Positions 4,723 to 6,341 of a stretch of DNA of 6,341 nucleotides are shown in pieces; the stretch's first letter is position 1; the number at the start of each line of letters is the position of its first letter. The stretch is from Methanosarcina sp. UBA402. GTDB lineage: Archaea > Halobacteriota > Methanosarcinia > Methanosarcinales > Methanosarcinaceae. The notes under the pieces are model-generated. The model saw only the letters and a list, made by a program, of their open reading frames with translations. It searched no databases and was not told the DNA's origin. The stretch is from the NCBI GenBank assembly GCA_002509325.1, contig DADO01000159.1:6368-12708 (forward strand). Reading direction: 5' to 3'. The position numbers and the translations under genes are program-made.

Positions 4723-5517
4723 TTGCAATTAGAACTTCTAGACCTGATTTTTCTTTCAGACAGGCGAAAGCAGTTACTACTCTTTCTAAAAGACGGGCCG
4801 AAAAACATGGGCGAAATCAGGGAAGCCCTTGACGTGACGTCTACTGCCATTTTGCCTCAGATAAAAAAATTGAAAGAAGAATTTCTGGTAGTTCAAGAAG
4901 ATAAAACCTACAAACTCTCGCTAATAGGAAAAGTCCTTGTTAAAAAAATGCAGTCTCTTGTCAGTATAACTGACGTTTTCGAGGAAAATTTTGAGTACTG
5001 GGCTGAAAGAGATCTCCAGGGAATTCCCCCATCTTTCAAAAAGCGGCTTGGTGAACTCGGGAAGAGTAAATTGATTCAGCCCGATCTGGACAGAATGTTC
5101 GAGCTTAATCCGGAGATAGCTGAAAACCTCTCTAAATCGAGTCATATTCTTGAATGTATAGCATATTTTGATCCACCCCTTATTTCTATGTGCCAAGAAC
5201 TTGCAAAAGGCGGAGTCGAGCTTTCTTTTCTTATATCTGAACCCGTTTTTCAGCTCTATTCTAAGGACCACCCCGAAGACCTCCGGAATATGCTGACCCT
5301 CAAAAACGTAAAGTTTTTCCAGTACCCAGGAGACCTCAAGATAGCGAATCTTACCGTAACCAATAAATTTATCATGATTTCCCTTTTCCCGAAAGATCAG
5401 AAGCATTTCGACAGAGAAAGCCTGATAAATTATGAACCCGCAGCTATTAAATTTGGAAATGAGCTTTTTGACGAACTGCTCAGAAATTCTACCCAGACCA
5501 CTGAAAATACCAGATGA
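4723..5517 (+). CDS. Msr/FilR1-family winged-helix transcriptional regulator
   Basis: A 264-residue paralogue of the regulator at 1679-2470. The winged helix covers about residues 5-72: LIFLSDRRKQLLLFLKD at 8-24, recognition region VTSTAILPQIKKLK at 38-51, and wing YKLSLIGK at 63-70. The linker FEYWAERDLQGIP occupies 90-102. The FilR1 sensory region covers about 120-255 and ends in AIKFGNELFDELL. Translation starts at TTG, with a good SD before it. Members of this family in Methanosarcina act on substrate-specific methyltransferase genes and usually regulate one operon each; this one has no methyltransferase gene beside it. The nearest genes are a candidate small RNA upstream and a convergent flavodoxin 152 bp downstream. 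The dead copy at 3386-3655 shares its RDLQG(I/V)P motif. Target and signal cannot be read from the sequence. Confidence 0.85.
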   Translation: MQLELLDLIFLSDRRKQLLLFLKDGPKNMGEIREALDVTSTAILPQIKKLKEEFLVVQEDKTYKLSLIGKVLVKKMQSLVSITDVFEENFEYWAERDLQGIPPSFKKRLGELGKSKLIQPDLDRMFELNPEIAENLSKSSHILECIAYFDPPLISMCQELAKGGVELSFLISEPVFQLYSKDHPEDLRNMLTLKNVKFFQYPGDLKIANLTVTNKFIMISLFPKDQKHFDRESLINYEPAAIKFGNELFDELLRNSTQTTENTR

Positions 5518-5637
5518 ATAAATTACAAATTATTAATTAGAAGCGATCACAAACTATTCTAAAAATGACAATTTATAGAGCTTAAGTTAGCTTCCAGCCA
5601 GTTTATTTTTTGTAGGTTTGGAACTTGAAGTAAGTTG

Positions 5638-5646
5638 TATATAAAG
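5638..5646 (+). promoter_or_regulatory. Strong TATA-like element facing the 3' end of the flavodoxin gene
   Basis: TATATAAAG lies between two convergent genes. On the plus strand it would start a transcript near 5670, antisense to the flavodoxin gene; no plus-strand gene follows. It may be fortuitous in AT-rich DNA. Confidence 0.3.
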
Positions 5647-5669
5647 TTCGTATTATATTCAAATGATGG

Positions 5670-6140
5670 TTAACTTGGCGCTCCCTGTGGATGTGGCGTT
5701 TTGCTGCTTCTTTGCTTTAGCTTTTCGGCAATGTCGATACCGAGCCTTTTGCATTCCTGTACGTCCTTATCTGTAGGCTTGTGCAATATCCTGAGTACGG
5801 GATCTATAACCGTCATTCCCATCTCTCGCATTTTTTCGGCTATCAGTATAGGTGCTTCTCCACTCCATCCATACGACCCAAAGGCAGCTCCTAACTTCCC
5901 TTTTGGGTTTGTGGAAACAAGGGTCTCATTCATGAATTTTTCCATGGGCTGTAGCATTCTATAGTAAAAAGTCGAGGAACCAACTGCAATTGCGTCGGCT
6001 TCATTAAGATCTTCAACTTTTACGTCATAGAAGCTAACAGCTTTTGCATCCACGTGTTTTGACTCTATTCCACTTGCTATTGCTTCAGCCATAGCTTTTG
6101 TATTCCCTGAGGTACTTAGATAAACCACTATCGCTTTCAA
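5670..6140 (-). CDS. Flavodoxin domain protein (FMN-binding)
   Basis: A 156-residue single-domain flavodoxin, a soluble FMN electron carrier. The phosphate-binding loop STSGNT is at residues 9-14, after the first strand KAIVVYL. The second FMN loop is GSSTFYYRM (54-62), and the third is FGSYGWSGEAP (87-97), in the style of the flavodoxin domain of A-type flavoproteins (FprA). Those proteins carry an N-terminal di-iron beta-lactamase-like domain, which is absent here. The tail after about 145 (SSKTPHPQGAPS) is short and polar, probably disordered. Translation starts at TTG with GGGGG six bases before it (6147-6151). The gene is convergent with the second Msr-like regulator and seems monocistronic. 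The redox partner is unknown; flavodoxins can replace ferredoxin under iron limitation, but nothing here shows that. Confidence 0.88.
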   Translation of the reverse strand: MKAIVVYLSTSGNTKAMAEAIASGIESKHVDAKAVSFYDVKVEDLNEADAIAVGSSTFYYRMLQPMEKFMNETLVSTNPKGKLGAAFGSYGWSGEAPILIAEKMREMGMTVIDPVLRILHKPTDKDVQECKRLGIDIAEKLKQRSSKTPHPQGAPS

Positions 6141-6146
6141 TTTTAT

Positions 6147-6151
6147 CCCCC
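6147..6151 (-). promoter_or_regulatory. SD deciding the TTG start of the flavodoxin gene
   Basis: GGGGG on the minus strand, followed by ATAAAA and then TTG. It is the same arrangement as before the DUF1699 gene and supports the non-ATG start. Confidence 0.6.
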
Positions 6152-6277
6152 ATCCTGTGTAAGTATGTTAATGCCAGAAGCGGACAAAAAGTAAGCAAAA
6201 ATAGGCTTGCACATTCCCCGGACTACTGAGGGAATAAGGCGAAACCCAATATTTCCCCACTTTTCAATCCTACATTA

Positions 6278-6285
6278 ATTATAAA
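6278..6285 (-). promoter_or_regulatory. Possible TATA box of the flavodoxin gene
   Basis: On the minus strand this reads TTTATAAT. Transcription would begin near 6255, giving a leader of about 115 nt. This is the best TATA candidate upstream, but AT-rich sequence makes it uncertain. Confidence 0.4.
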
Positions 6286-6310
6286 AATTAATTTAAATAA
6301 GGATTTCGTC

Positions 6311-6341
6311 CAGAATTAGATCAGAATCAGATCAGAATCAG
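6311..6341 (+). repeat. 11-bp tandem repeat running off the window edge
   Basis: CAGAATTAGAT (6311-6321), CAGAATCAGAT (6322-6332) and the first nine bases CAGAATCAG (6333-6341) form a head-to-tail array cut by the end of the window. Its full copy number is unknown. It lies upstream of the flavodoxin promoter candidate. Confidence 0.8.

Noticed and set aside
4921..5406. 161-codon open frame on the minus strand
   Set aside because: It lies fully inside the well-supported Msr-like gene on the other strand, has no SD and shows no family resemblance.
5701..5964. 87-codon plus-strand frame
   Set aside because: Antisense shadow of the flavodoxin gene, without SD or family resemblance, even though a TATA-like element lies upstream.

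Overview
The window looks like part of a Methanosarcina (methanogenic archaeon) chromosome. The base composition is AT-rich, with long AT-rich intergenic gaps. Archaeal TATA boxes precede the genes, and Shine-Dalgarno (SD) sites of the GAGGTG or GGGGGAT type sit before several non-ATG starts. Two gene families are typical of Methanosarcinales: Msr/FilR1 methylotrophy regulators and DUF1699. No ribosomal, tRNA or CRISPR features were seen. The species is not resolved from sequence alone.

Layout from left to right. Positions 1-469 hold no convincing gene; they contain a helically phased A-tract block and a hairpin-prone 5' leader for a small membrane protein with a Ser/Asp-rich head (470-721). 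Positions 722-1161 are pyrimidine-rich and include three exact tandem copies of a 30-bp unit. An orphan TumA-like antitoxin (1162-1452) follows. Next is an Msr-family winged-helix regulator (1679-2470) with a repeat-rich upstream region, and then a 124-bp element with inverted ends that resembles a MITE (2493-2616). It lies directly before the promoter of a stand-alone formaldehyde-activating enzyme, fae (2778-3284). Downstream of fae I find a decayed third Msr-like regulator (about 3386-3655), recognisable only as collinear fragments in several reading frames. It is followed by a DUF1699 protein (3921-4328) whose terminator overlaps its stop codon, a candidate small structured RNA (about 4437-4516), a second intact Msr-family regulator (4723-5517), and a convergent flavodoxin gene on the minus strand (5670-6140).

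Each gene appears to be its own transcription unit, with its own promoter and large gaps. The common thread is probably one-carbon metabolism. Fae condenses formaldehyde with tetrahydromethanopterin or tetrahydrosarcinapterin, and Msr proteins are known regulators of methanol and methylsulfide methyltransferase genes in Methanosarcina. Finding three Msr paralogues (two intact, one dead) around fae suggests local duplication and decay. Whether they control fae is inference. No complete, clearly new multi-gene system is visible. The most novel items are the Msr relic, the structured RNA candidate and the MITE-like insertion at the fae promoter.
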